Source of the DNA: Gulosibacter hominis
Lineage (GTDB): Bacteria > Actinomycetota > Actinomycetes > Actinomycetales > Microbacteriaceae
Assembly: GCF_904842695.1 (NCBI RefSeq)
Contig: NZ_CAJGWQ010000002.1
Span: 62,001-126,000, forward strand
DNA: 64,000 bases
Direction: 5' to 3'
A program made the position numbers and the translations under genes. Shown here in pieces: positions 45,041-52,985 of this stretch (positions are counted from its first letter, which is position 1; each line of letters begins with the position of its first letter). The notes beneath the pieces were generated by a model, which did not search any database, was not told where the DNA came from, and saw only the letters and a list, made by a program, of their open reading frames with translations.

Positions 45041-45985
45041 GTGACCGACGCAACCGAGTTCGCCGCCGACGACCGCTACGAAGTCGTCATAATTGGTGGC
45101 GGTCCCGCGGGGCTGCAGGCAGCGCTATTGCTTGCGCGGCAGCTGCGCCGGGTGCTGGTGCTCGATAGCAACCGACCGCGCCACTCGGCAACGCTCGAAG
45201 CGCACGGCTTTTTGTCACGTGACAATATCCCGCCGAACGAGCTGCGGGCTGCCGGACGCGCATCGGTGGAGGAGTACGAAACCGCCGAGATTCAGTTTGC
45301 AATTGTCACCCGGGTGAGCCGGAGCGGTGATGGTTTTGAGATTGTCGCATCCGGTGTGCGCGGCACCCCGAACCGTCACGTGTGGGCCGAGCGAGTCATC
45401 CTGGCAACCGGCCTGCGCGAGGTGCATCCGCAATTGCCGTCGCTGCGCGCCTATTACGGCACCCACATTCACTCGTGCGTGGTGTGCGATGCCTGGAACC
45501 GTAAGGGCGCGCGCATCGCGGTGTTTGGTGTGCCGGAGGCGAAAACGCTTGCCTATCGCGCCGGTCAGCTTGCGCGCATCGGTTCGCATGTGGTGCTGTT
45601 CGCATCCGAACAGCAGGTGAGTGAGGCGGATGCGCAGCTCTTGCGCGAGCGCGGGGTGATCGTTGACCGTCGTGAAATTGAGGATGTGGTGGGCGAGCGG
45701 GCTGATCTCACCGGGATTCGCACGGTTGACGGTGAGATCACACCGGTGGATGCGGCCTTTGTGCTGAACGGGTTTGTGGCGAACCTCGGTTTTCTTGATG
45801 AAGAGCTGCGTCCGCCGCTGACTGAGGACGGGTTCGTGGCGGCCGATAATTTTGGTCGCACGGCCGTGCCCAACCTCTATGCCACCGGAGAGCTCACCGC
45901 ACCCGGGCCCGAAGTGCTGATTATTTCGGCGGGCAAGGGTGCGCGCACCGCGATTGCCGCGCATCGGGATGCGATCGGGTTTTAG
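45041..45985 (+). CDS. Thioredoxin-reductase-like NAD(P)/FAD flavoprotein
   Basis: A 314-residue protein with a FAD-binding GGGPAGLQAALLLARQL at the N-terminus, an NADPH-binding region after IAVFGVPEAKTLAYR, and a C-terminal FAD signature NLYATGELTAPGP. The redox pair reads CVVC (HSCVVCDAW) where TrxR has CATC/CAVC, so disulfide chemistry is plausible but the partner is unknown. TrxR-like proteins of this short group also act as oxidases or ferredoxin reductases. The start is GTG at 45041 with ATAGGAG upstream. Confidence 0.85.
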   Translation: MTDATEFAADDRYEVVIIGGGPAGLQAALLLARQLRRVLVLDSNRPRHSATLEAHGFLSRDNIPPNELRAAGRASVEEYETAEIQFAIVTRVSRSGDGFEIVASGVRGTPNRHVWAERVILATGLREVHPQLPSLRAYYGTHIHSCVVCDAWNRKGARIAVFGVPEAKTLAYRAGQLARIGSHVVLFASEQQVSEADAQLLRERGVIVDRREIEDVVGERADLTGIRTVDGEITPVDAAFVLNGFVANLGFLDEELRPPLTEDGFVAADNFGRTAVPNLYATGELTAPGPEVLIISAGKGARTAIAAHRDAIGF

Positions 45986-46154
45986 CGGGCGGTAGACGCA
46001 ACTTCCGGCGCGGTCGGCACGGGCTGCCTGGCGCATGTGGTGGCGGTTATTTGTGCCGAGTGGTGGCTGCTGGTGATTTGTCTGCGCCACAAGTTGCCAT
46101 ATATGGCTCTCGTGGGCTAAGCTCGTCTGGTGCGCCCGAGAGGGTGACAGCCCT

Positions 46155-46226
46155 TGGGGTATGGTGTAATTGGCAACACGGCTGATTCTGGTTCAGTTGT
46201 TCTTGGTTCGAGTCCAGGTACCCCAG
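46155..46226 (+). tRNA. tRNA-Gln (CTG)
   Basis: A complete 72-nt cloverleaf: acceptor TGGGGTA/TACCCCA, anticodon loop TTCTGGT with anticodon CTG, T-arm around TTCGAGTC, discriminator G. CCA is not encoded. Confidence 0.95.
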
Positions 46227-46232
46227 CAAATG

Positions 46233-46256
46233 ACTTCCGGCCCTTCGGTCGGAAGT
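46233..46256 (+). terminator. Terminator after tRNA-Gln
   Basis: ACTTCCG (46233-46239) pairs with CGGAAGT (46250-46256), with an inner CC/GG, followed by TTCTTGTTTT. Confidence 0.85.
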
Positions 46257-46347
46257 TTCTTGTTTTCCCGCGGACGTGTTGCCGCGCACCGCGTCCGCGC
46301 TGACGCGCTCACCGCATCCGCGCCGCGCGCGCCCGCGTCCGCGCCTC

Positions 46348-46409
46348 GTGTGTGGGTTCGCGTCAAATGTGGGTGTTCTGCCACATACATTTGACGCGAA
46401 CCCACACAC
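46348..46409. repeat. Long palindromic repeat element, copy 1
   Basis: A perfect 23-bp inverted repeat: arms 46348-46370 and 46387-46409 (core TTCGCGTCAAATGT / ACATTTGACGCGAA) around a 16-nt loop that can pair internally (TGTGG/CCACA). A second copy lies at 49184-49243 with the same loop. Flanking GC-rich sequence (…CGCCTCGTGTGTG left, GCTCGGGGCG…CGTGAAA right) is shared too, so the mobile unit is larger than the hairpin. No transposase is present; it looks MITE- or REP-like. Confidence 0.85.
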
Positions 46410-46439
46410 AACCTGCTCGGGGCGCCGTGAAATGCGCGG

Positions 46440-47438
46440 GTGCGTGCGCCGCGTTGCCGCGACGCGCACGCCTTCATCCTGAACCTCAGCGGTCTGGAAA
46501 ATTACGTGGCCGAGCGCGGCTGGGAGGCCTTCGGCGGGATGACGCCGCAGCTGTACGCCCTCATCCAGCACATCCGCGCCGTCAAAATCGAGTACCGCTT
46601 TGAACGGCCCGACAACTATTCCGCTGCCGACCTGCGCGAGTTCGCCGATTGGGGATCCCAGGCCAACGCCATTTTTGTGCTGCCAGACGGCAGCGTTCGG
46701 GATGCGCAGGGTCGCGACCTCCTCGACCCGGACGCAGGCGGCGTGGTCCCTCGCACCGGTGCATCCCTGCACCGCCGCGACCAGGTTCGCAGTCAGCTCG
46801 CCGAACGCGGCGTGATCGTCCCCGGTCACCTCCCGCCCGTACGCTCCGAGGTCGAGCTCACCCCGGCCGACCCGGCCGAGGTGCTGAACCGTGCGGTGGT
46901 GCTCGCGGTAATCGCTGGTCTGAGCGAAGAAATTTACCGCGGCGACGACATTGATCTGGATGATGTGGTCGATCTGCAGGGCAGCGGGGAGGTCACCGAA
47001 ACCGAGGCGGAGTTCCTCGAACAGCTGCTTGCCGAAGCTCGCGGCGGCGGCAAATGGTCGGACGGTTTGCGATCGAAGGCGCTCAATCACTCGTGGGGAT
47101 TCGTGGCCGCCCACACGCTCGCCTGGACACTCGGGCTCGTGCCGATGGATCCGTATGAGCTGCAGCCCGCCGATGTGTCCGCACTCAAGGACGCGTTGGA
47201 GACTGCCGTGGCCACCAATCAGCCCCAGCTTCGCGAGCTGGGCGAGCTGTGCGATGCGTGGGAAATCACCTACTCATGCCGCTGGTATGCCGTTGACCAG
47301 CAGTACCGTCAGGGGCAGCCGGGAGACCGGTTCGAGTTTGACGGCATGCAGAAGTCAGTGCTTATCGAGCGGCAGCGGGCACTCGCCTGGCTGCTGCTGC
47401 AGGATGCACCCTACGACCAGGTTTCGCTCGACACCTAG
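46440..47438 (+). CDS. DUF4272-like protein, possibly N-terminally truncated
   Basis: A 332-residue ORF. From about residue 12 (HAFILNLSGLENYVAERGWEAF) it resembles DUF4272-type proteins: RAVVLAVIAGLSEEIYR, a KALNHSWGFVAAHTLAWTLGLVP segment, CDAWEITYSCRWYAVDQQ, and the ending ERQRALAWLLLQDAPYDQVSLDT. The first 11 residues are Arg/Ala-rich and derive from DNA next to the palindromic repeat, so the true N-terminus may have been lost when the repeat arrived. No ribosome site is convincing. The function of the family is unknown. Confidence 0.6.
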   Translation: MRAPRCRDAHAFILNLSGLENYVAERGWEAFGGMTPQLYALIQHIRAVKIEYRFERPDNYSAADLREFADWGSQANAIFVLPDGSVRDAQGRDLLDPDAGGVVPRTGASLHRRDQVRSQLAERGVIVPGHLPPVRSEVELTPADPAEVLNRAVVLAVIAGLSEEIYRGDDIDLDDVVDLQGSGEVTETEAEFLEQLLAEARGGGKWSDGLRSKALNHSWGFVAAHTLAWTLGLVPMDPYELQPADVSALKDALETAVATNQPQLRELGELCDAWEITYSCRWYAVDQQYRQGQPGDRFEFDGMQKSVLIERQRALAWLLLQDAPYDQVSLDT

Positions 47439-47439
47439 C

Positions 47440-47510
47440 CGCCAACTAACACCGAGCCGCCGCCAACTAACTCCGAGCCGCCTGCGAACACCGAGCACCT
47501 GCCGCCGGCC
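47440..47510. repeat. Imperfect triplicated motif after the DUF4272-like gene
   Basis: Three related units of the form GCCGCC(GCC)AACTAAC[A/T]CCGA… run from 47440 to about 47510 (third unit GCCGCCTGCGAACACCGA). They are non-coding and lie between convergent genes. Confidence 0.55.
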
Positions 47511-47522
47511 AAGCAAATGCGG

Positions 47523-48098
47523 CTACGCGATCTGCACGACGCGGCAGCGCTCGCACAGCGGGTAGCTGTCCAGGAACGGCTGGATGCGCTCGCGCATCTG
47601 CTCAAAGCTCTGGCCGTACATGTAAAGCGCAGTCTCCTCAGGGAGTTCCAGGTGGGAATTAATCCGGCCGATGCCCTGGATGAGACGCGTGCACTCGTCG
47701 TAAACCTCCCCAGCACTGGTGGATGCATACACCTCTTCGGGCAGGTCGGTGTCGTTGAGATAGAGGGCCAGTCCCTCCATGGTGCCGAACGGCTTTGGAT
47801 CGTCCTCGTCGCCGAGACTCCAGGTTGAACCTTTGGGTGCGAGCATCGCACCCAACACCTCGAGAACCTCCGGCACCAGATGCGCGCTTTCGACCTGCAG
47901 CTCGATATCGGCGGCCTCGACTTCACCGGCTTGCTTGTTGAATACGGTGCCGCCGCCAACCACATCCACGCCCCAGCCCTGCTCGCGACAAAACTCGACG
48001 AGGGCATCCTCAAGCTCATGTCGGTGAACCGGCTGGAGCCGGGCAGTCAAACGAATATGCAGCTCAACGGGGCGCGGCTTCCGGAATCGGTCGAACAT
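47523..48098 (-). CDS. Hypothetical protein of the DUF4272/DUF4261 gene set
   Basis: A 191-residue soluble protein (MFDRFRKPRPVELHIRLTARLQP…). It has alternating strands and helices and no membrane segment. Near the end PFLDSYPLCERCRVVQIA contains a CxxC pair that could bind metal. The gene starts 10 bp after the 48109-48945 gene, so both are in one transcript. The opening MF-x-x-F-x-x-x-x-(K/R)P resembles that of its neighbour. No function is assigned. Confidence 0.7.
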   Translation of the reverse strand: MFDRFRKPRPVELHIRLTARLQPVHRHELEDALVEFCREQGWGVDVVGGGTVFNKQAGEVEAADIELQVESAHLVPEVLEVLGAMLAPKGSTWSLGDEDDPKPFGTMEGLALYLNDTDLPEEVYASTSAGEVYDECTRLIQGIGRINSHLELPEETALYMYGQSFEQMRERIQPFLDSYPLCERCRVVQIA

Positions 48099-48108
48099 CT
48101 ACGTTCGC

Positions 48109-48945
48109 CTATTGCATCTCGAGCTGCAGCGCGGTGAGCTCTTCGTCGTTGAGGAATGGCTGCCACGAGGTCTTGATCTTCTCATCCTCGCTGCGACCAA
48201 TGGTTTCGCCGGCGGTGACGCGATTGCCCTTGAGCTGGTAATCGACAAAGTCCATCAAGAAGGAGAACAGCTCATTGGGTTCGCGCGATGAACCAACCAC
48301 CTGGATTTCGGGGATACCCCAGTTCATGAGCCCCATCGAATAGGCGTCCCAGCGGCCATCTTCGCGCGGAGACAACCACACCGGAGCCATGAACCCGGCC
48401 AGCAGCGGACTGTCGGGGTCGGTGATTCCGAGGAAGCATTCCTTGCTGTAGGTGGTCGCCACCTCGCCCGAGTAGTATCCGACCGCCTCATCGCGCTGCA
48501 GCATTGCCCGCACCGCGGTGACATGGTGCGCAACCACATCGAAGTGGTTCAGTCGCTCACTATCACGTCCCTGCGACAGAAGCGGCATCCCGGCCACCAG
48601 CAAGAAGGCCCGGTAGTTCTCGATTGCTTCTTCGGCGCCAGCACCGAAGAGGGGATGCAGCAGGTTTTGTGCCTCACGATCCGGGATCGGGTTCTCCATA
48701 ATTTCGACGGCGCACCACAGCCCGTTCAAAGTGAACGACACCGTGTCGTCTTCATTTTCGCGCTCATCCCACTCGAGCACGTCATCCGGCGCGAGATTTC
48801 GGTTTAGTGCCTCGATCACCTGATCGGGATTGATGACCGAGTCGAGGAGTACATAACCAACGACCGGACTATCGCTCATCTCATAGTGCGGTTCGGTGCG
48901 GCTGCTGCCTGCGGGTTTCTTGCCCTTGCCAAAGAGTCCAAACAT
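48109..48945 (-). CDS. DUF4261-like protein
   Basis: A 278-residue soluble protein (MFGLFGKGKKPAGSS…). The body VGYVLLDSVINPDQVIEALNRNL, FTLNGLWCAVEIMENPIP, NYRAFLLVAGMP, DVVAHHVTAVRAMLQRDEAVGYYSGEVATTYS and AYSMGLMNWGIPEIQVVGSSREPNELFSFLMDFVDYQL resembles the DUF4261 pattern. The function of that family is not established. A decayed copy of its 3' end lies immediately upstream at 48960-49115. An AGG-containing ribosome site precedes ATG 48945. Confidence 0.7.
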   Translation of the reverse strand: MFGLFGKGKKPAGSSRTEPHYEMSDSPVVGYVLLDSVINPDQVIEALNRNLAPDDVLEWDERENEDDTVSFTLNGLWCAVEIMENPIPDREAQNLLHPLFGAGAEEAIENYRAFLLVAGMPLLSQGRDSERLNHFDVVAHHVTAVRAMLQRDEAVGYYSGEVATTYSKECFLGITDPDSPLLAGFMAPVWLSPREDGRWDAYSMGLMNWGIPEIQVVGSSREPNELFSFLMDFVDYQLKGNRVTAGETIGRSEDEKIKTSWQPFLNDEELTALQLEMQ

Positions 48946-48959
48946 CGGGGTCCTGCCTT

Positions 48960-49115
48960 TTATATTGCGAGTTGCAGCGCCGTGCTGTCGCGCTCAACGA
49001 GGCGCGGCTGCCACGAGGTGGTGATCGTTTTGGTTGGTGCGGTAGAGGGTTTCGCTTACATGGATGCAGACGTATCCAACTACATACATCAAGAAGGCGA
49101 ACAGTTCGTTAGGGG
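48960..49115 (-). pseudogene. Decayed 3' fragment of a DUF4261-like paralogue
   Basis: The sequence aligns, with many substitutions and a gap, to the last about 160 bp of the 48109-48945 gene: shared stretches include TGCAGCGC, GGCTGCCACGAGGT, CATCAAGAAGG and GAACAG. It has no start and runs straight into the second palindromic repeat. It is best read as the remnant of a tandem paralogue truncated by that element. Confidence 0.65.
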
Positions 49116-49183
49116 TGAGCAGCGGTGCGGCGCTCACCGCCTCGTGTCCGCGCCGCGCTCACCGTGCCGCGCTTACCGCCTCG

Positions 49184-49243
49184 TGTGTGCATTCGCGTCA
49201 AATGTGTGTGTTCTGCCACATACATTTGACGCGAACCCACACA
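49184..49243. repeat. Long palindromic repeat element, copy 2
   Basis: Arms 49184-49205 and 49222-49243 are like copy 1 but with two mismatched pairs (CA opposite CC); the loop TGTTCTGCCACAT is conserved. It has the same orientation as copy 1, 2.8 kb away, and the right flank (GCTCGGGGCGTCGTGAAA) is shared. From 49260 to 49418 the DNA is GC-rich and repetitive (GGCGTGAAG-like strings) and holds no gene I can support. Confidence 0.8.
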
Positions 49244-49418
49244 AAACGAGCTCGGGGCGTCGTGAAAAGCGCGCTGGTGGGGGCAGGGTGCGCGCTGGTG
49301 TGGGCGGGATGCGCCGCTCGCGCGCGGGGTGCGGGTGGCGTGAAGGGCTCGGGTGCGGGCGTCGTGATGGGCGTGAAGCGCGCGCCGAGCGCCGACAAGT
49401 GAAGCGCGTGGCGCGCGG

Positions 49419-49730
49419 CTACTGCTGGCGCTCCTCGATGGCGCGTTCGAGCCGGGCCATCTTGTTGTCGAGCTCGTTCTCGTAGCCGGGGCGGATATCG
49501 GCCTTGATGATGAGCGAGATGCGCGAGCCGAATGGCGCCACCGCCTCGGTCGCTGCCTTGATCACCGCAAAAACCTCGTCCCACTCGCCTTCGAGCGTTG
49601 TGAACATCGCGTCGGTGCGGTGGGCAACACCGGATGCGCGCACTACCTCGACTGCCGCAGCCACCGCATCCGATACCGAACCGTCAGCTCGTCCTGTGCC
49701 GCTTGGGGCAACCGAAAATGCTGCGAGCAT
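49419..49730 (-). CDS. Thiamine-binding (MTH1187/YkoF-like) family protein
   Basis: A 103-residue ferredoxin-like-fold protein: MLAAFSVAPSGTGRADGSVSDAVAAAVEVVRASGV, then DAMFTTLEGEWDEVFAVIKAATEAV and RISLIIKADIRPG. This matches the MTH1187 family of small thiamine-binding or regulatory proteins. It is cytosolic. No thiamine genes are nearby. Confidence 0.85.
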   Translation of the reverse strand: MLAAFSVAPSGTGRADGSVSDAVAAAVEVVRASGVAHRTDAMFTTLEGEWDEVFAVIKAATEAVAPFGSRISLIIKADIRPGYENELDNKMARLERAIEERQQ

Positions 49731-49820
49731 GGAAATCCTCCTGGCCGTTGGGGATGCAATGCGCTCAGTTTACGTTCCACGGTACTGAGCCATGGAAAAC
49801 ACACAACGCCACACAAGACA

Positions 49821-49858
49821 AACGGGGTGCCCGCACCTTTTGGTACGGGCACCCCGTT
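49821..49858 (-). terminator. Terminator downstream of the Asp/Gly repeat genes
   Basis: AACGGGGTGCCCG (49821-49833) pairs with CGGGCACCCCGTT (49846-49858), 13 bp perfect plus inner ACC/GGT. On the minus strand the stem is followed by TTGTCTTGTG. It closes the leftward transcript of the gene at 49878-51098. Confidence 0.8.
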
Positions 49859-49877
49859 CGGATACAGTTCGTCTGCG

Positions 49878-51098
49878 TTACACGATGGAGTCGAGTACGC
49901 CGTCGCCGTCGGTGTCGACGTGGGTCTCGTCGTATACGCCGTCGCCGTCGGTGTCAACGTACATCTCGTCGACGTATCCGTCGCCATCGACGTCGACACC
50001 AGCGGCGTCGACAACGCCGTCGCCGTCGAGGTCGAAGTGTGCCGAGTCGGCGACGCCGTCGCCGTCCGAGTCGAACGTGTCTTCCGAGTAGCCCGAGTAC
50101 GACTCGGTGCCGCTGTCGCCCACCGGTTCGGTGCCGTAGTCATCGGTGGTGCCGTAGTTGTCGGTCGGTTCGGTAGCGTCGGCGCCGTAGTCGCCGCCAA
50201 ATTCGCTGCCAGAGTCGTTGCCGTAGTCGGAACCGGGGCCGGGGATGCCCTGGGCGCCATCCTGCTCCGAGGTGCCGTAGTCGTCAGTGGGTTCGGTGGT
50301 GCTCTCACCGTTGCTGTCGTAGCCGCTGGTGTCGATCACACCGTCTTCGTTGGTGTCGTAGTACTCGGTGTCAACCCGGCCGTCGCCGTCGGTGTCGACA
50401 GTGTAAACATCGGCAACGCCGTTGCCATCGGTGTCGGTGATCAGGGTTTCTGCGACACCGTCGCCATCCATGTCGACCATGGCCGAGTCGTTGATGCCGT
50501 CGCCATCGGCGTCGATCGTGGCCTCGTGCGTGGTGGTTCCGTCGTTGTTCACCGGGTCGGTGCCGTAGTTGTCGGTGTTGCCGTAGCCACCGGTGGGGTC
50601 GGTCGGCTCAGTGGTGTCGGTCGAGCCGGTGTCGGTCGAGCCGGTGTCAGTCGAACCGGTGTCAGTTGAATCAGTGGTGTCGCTCGGAGTATCGGTGCCG
50701 CCGGTTGCATCGGGTTCGGGGGTGGCGTTTGGTGCGGGAACGCCGTAGTTGTCGTTCGGCTCGCTGCCGTACTCGTCTGCGGCGCTGCCGCCTTCGAGGC
50801 TCGAGAGGTCAGTGGTGGATGCATCGGCAAAGCCGTCGCCGTCGCTGTCAACCAGTGCGAGATCGGGCTGGCCATCGTTGTCGGTGTCGAGGAGCGTGGT
50901 CTCCTGGTGGCCGTCACCGTCGCTGTCGAGGGTGGCGAGGTCAATGTGGCCGTCACCGTCGGTGTCAATCACCATCGCGTCGCTGATGCCGTCGCCATTG
51001 GTGTCAACTTCGGCGGCTTCCGTGATGCCGTCGCCGTCGAGGTCGACGGGGGTGATGCCTTCGCCAGTGGTGGGGAGGTTCGACTGTTCGTTGGTCAT
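49878..51098 (-). CDS. Asp/Gly-rich repeat protein with calcium-loop (TSP3-like) repeats, 406 aa
   Basis: It starts MTNEQSNLPTTGEGITPVD and has no signal peptide or membrane helix. Three blocks of a 13-residue repeat of the form VDxDGDGxxDxxx (Asp at 1, 3, 5, 9 as in calcium loops) occur at about residues 18-95, 190-265 and 345-405, separated by Thr/Asp/Tyr-rich linkers (STDTGSTDTGST, TTEPTDDYGT, TDNYGTT). The net charge is extremely negative. The family resembles thrombospondin-3/EF-hand-loop repeat proteins that bind Ca2+. It is adjacent to a second copy. GAAAGGTAAG serves as ribosome site. Confidence 0.85.
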   Translation of the reverse strand: MTNEQSNLPTTGEGITPVDLDGDGITEAAEVDTNGDGISDAMVIDTDGDGHIDLATLDSDGDGHQETTLLDTDNDGQPDLALVDSDGDGFADASTTDLSSLEGGSAADEYGSEPNDNYGVPAPNATPEPDATGGTDTPSDTTDSTDTGSTDTGSTDTGSTDTTEPTDPTGGYGNTDNYGTDPVNNDGTTTHEATIDADGDGINDSAMVDMDGDGVAETLITDTDGNGVADVYTVDTDGDGRVDTEYYDTNEDGVIDTSGYDSNGESTTEPTDDYGTSEQDGAQGIPGPGSDYGNDSGSEFGGDYGADATEPTDNYGTTDDYGTEPVGDSGTESYSGYSEDTFDSDGDGVADSAHFDLDGDGVVDAAGVDVDGDGYVDEMYVDTDGDGVYDETHVDTDGDGVLDSIV

Positions 51099-51148
51099 TG
51101 TTCTTACCTTTCGCCTTGGTCTTCAGTAGATCGCTTGGTCATAAGTGA

Positions 51149-51188
51149 GATGCGCGGAGTAGGAATAAAGTTCCTGACTCCGCGCATC
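51149..51188 (-). terminator. Stem-loop between the two repeat-protein genes
   Basis: GATGCGCGGAGT (51149-51160) pairs with ACTCCGCGCATC (51177-51188). Inner AGGAA/TTCCT extends it, with one bulged G and a 5-nt loop. There is no T-run on the minus-strand downstream side (the A-rich stretch is upstream, 51190-51207), so partial termination or mRNA stabilisation between two co-transcribed genes is more likely than a full stop. Confidence 0.6.
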
Positions 51189-51207
51189 CGATCACAAATT
51201 TTTTTTA

Positions 51208-52872
51208 TTAGTACGCTTCGGTGCCGTCGAACTGGCCGTCACCGTCGGCATCGACCATGGTCGAGTCGAGGGTGCCGTCGCCGTCGGTGTCAACCATCAC
51301 GGTGTCGTAGCTGCCGTCGCCGTCGGTGTCGATGTAGACGACCTCTGCCACACCGTCGCCATCAAAGTCGGAGCCGAGCGCATCGAGCTCGCCGTCGCCG
51401 TCGAGGTCGACATAGGTTGATTCGTTGACGCCGTCGCCGTCGAGATCAAACTGGTTACCCACCGTGGGGCTGCTGAGGCCGCTACCGTACTCGGTCGTCT
51501 CATCCATGATGCCGTCGCCGTCGGTGTCGCTGAGCTGGGTGTCAAACACGCCGTCGCCGGTGGTGTCTGACACGCGAGTGTCAAAGCGGCCATCGCCAGT
51601 GGTGTCGGCTTCGATCGTGTCGATCCGGCCGTCACCGTCGCTGTCAAAACCGACCACATCGATCACGCCGTCGCCGTCGGTGTCGGCCTCGACGCGGTCC
51701 ATCACGCCGTCGCCATTGGTGTCGAGCACACGCGCATCGTTGATGCCGTCGCCGTCGGTGTCGACAGCGATTTCGTCAATGACGCCGTCATTGTTCTGGT
51801 CGATATGCGTCTGGTCGGCGACACCGTCGCCGTCGATGTCGTAGTGGGTGGCATCAACGGTGCCGTCACCGTCCACATCCACCGCATTCGAGGACGAGTA
51901 GTTACCTGCCTCCGGGGCAAGGTCTTCGGCGGTGACCGCTTCGGGGGTCTCGTCGCCGAGTTCGGGCAAGAGGTTTGCACCGGCGCCGGGCTGTGGTTCG
52001 GTGCCCACCGGCTCCTGGGTGGTGCCGTCACCGCTGTCGCTATAGGTCGAGTCGATAGCGCCATCGCCATCGAAGTCGAAAGCGTAGTCGTCGGGGATGC
52101 CGTCGCCATCGACGTCCTTCGCGAACGTGTCGGCAACCCCGTCACCGTCAGAGTCGGCAATGAGATAGTCCTGCTGGCCGTCGCCGTCGGTGTCGATGAA
52201 CTGCGCGTTGGCCTTGCCGTCGCCGTCCCAGTCGTAGAGGGTCGTTTCGTTGATGCCGTCGCCGTCAAGGTCGACTTCCTGCATCCCGTATTCGTCGAAG
52301 CCACCGGCACCAGCATCGTTGGGTGCACGACCGCTGTCGCCAGTGCTGCCGGTGCCGTCAGCGTTACCGCTGTCGTCGGTGCTGCCGGCGTCGTCAACGC
52401 TACCGGTGTCGCCAATGCCACCGGTGGGATCGATGGGCTGGGCCTGCTCCGAGTCGGTGGCGCCATCGGTGATCGGGGTGCCGTCGGCGCTGAAGCGCTG
52501 GTCGTAGTTGCCGTCGCCGTTCGAGTCATAACCGAACTCGTCATATACGCCGTCACCGTCGACGTCGTAGGCAGCCGAGTCAAATTTGCCGTCGCCGTCG
52601 GTGTCGACCAGTACGGTTTCGTAGTTACCGTCGCCGTCGGCGTCGGTGATGATTGCATCCGCCTGATTGTTTCCGGTCATATCGACCGCGTACGAGTCGT
52701 TGATGCCGTCGGCGTCGGTGTCGATTTCTTTCAGGCCGTATTCGTCGAAGCCGCCTTCGGTGTTGGCTGCGTCGGTGCCGGTCGGGTTGGTGTTCGTTGC
52801 TTCATTGCCATCGAGCTGGTCTGAATCAACCGGCGAGCTGTCCATTGGTGCGGGCGAGCTGTGCTGCGACAT
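51208..52872 (-). CDS. Asp/Gly-rich repeat protein with calcium-loop (TSP3-like) repeats, 554 aa
   Basis: The larger paralogue of the previous gene, starting MSQHSSPAPMDSSPVDSDQ, also without a signal peptide. It has repeat blocks at about residues 47-130, 195-275 and 310-550, the last with some 18 consecutive 13-residue units (VDTDGDGVxDxxx and variants such as ADTTGDGRFD). Linkers carry Gly/Asp/Ser-rich text (DSGNADGTGSTGDSG) and DEYG(L/M)(K/Q)E(I/V)D motifs that start new blocks. It is strongly acidic and a likely multivalent Ca2+ binder; surface or cytosolic location is unknown. GAAAGGAAT lies upstream of the ATG. Confidence 0.85.
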   Translation of the reverse strand: MSQHSSPAPMDSSPVDSDQLDGNEATNTNPTGTDAANTEGGFDEYGLKEIDTDADGINDSYAVDMTGNNQADAIITDADGDGNYETVLVDTDGDGKFDSAAYDVDGDGVYDEFGYDSNGDGNYDQRFSADGTPITDGATDSEQAQPIDPTGGIGDTGSVDDAGSTDDSGNADGTGSTGDSGRAPNDAGAGGFDEYGMQEVDLDGDGINETTLYDWDGDGKANAQFIDTDGDGQQDYLIADSDGDGVADTFAKDVDGDGIPDDYAFDFDGDGAIDSTYSDSGDGTTQEPVGTEPQPGAGANLLPELGDETPEAVTAEDLAPEAGNYSSSNAVDVDGDGTVDATHYDIDGDGVADQTHIDQNNDGVIDEIAVDTDGDGINDARVLDTNGDGVMDRVEADTDGDGVIDVVGFDSDGDGRIDTIEADTTGDGRFDTRVSDTTGDGVFDTQLSDTDGDGIMDETTEYGSGLSSPTVGNQFDLDGDGVNESTYVDLDGDGELDALGSDFDGDGVAEVVYIDTDGDGSYDTVMVDTDGDGTLDSTMVDADGDGQFDGTEAY

Positions 52873-52985
52873 GAGCGGGATTCCTTTCGGGAGGAAGTTT
52901 CGGTGGTTTTCTCGAAATCACTGATTGGAGCGCGCCATGGTGCGGAAAGTTCCCGATGCAAAAATATTTGTGCGGGATGCGCTCA

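Noticed and set aside
47435-48019. A second 194-codon minus frame overlapping the 47523-48098 gene
   Set aside because: It reads as Ser/Arg/Pro low complexity and shares no features with a protein; the 47523 frame has ordered structure and operon spacing.
49620-50669. Large plus-strand ORFs across the Asp/Gly repeat genes (also 51805-52824)
   Set aside because: They are antisense to the repeat proteins; their Val/Gly/Ala repeats are the complement of the calcium-loop codons.
49878-52872. CRISPR-like or satellite repeat array on the DNA level (GCCGTCGCCGTCGGTGTCGA units)
   Set aside because: Units are in frame, of variable spacing without conserved spacers, and encode regular 13-residue protein repeats, so they are coding.
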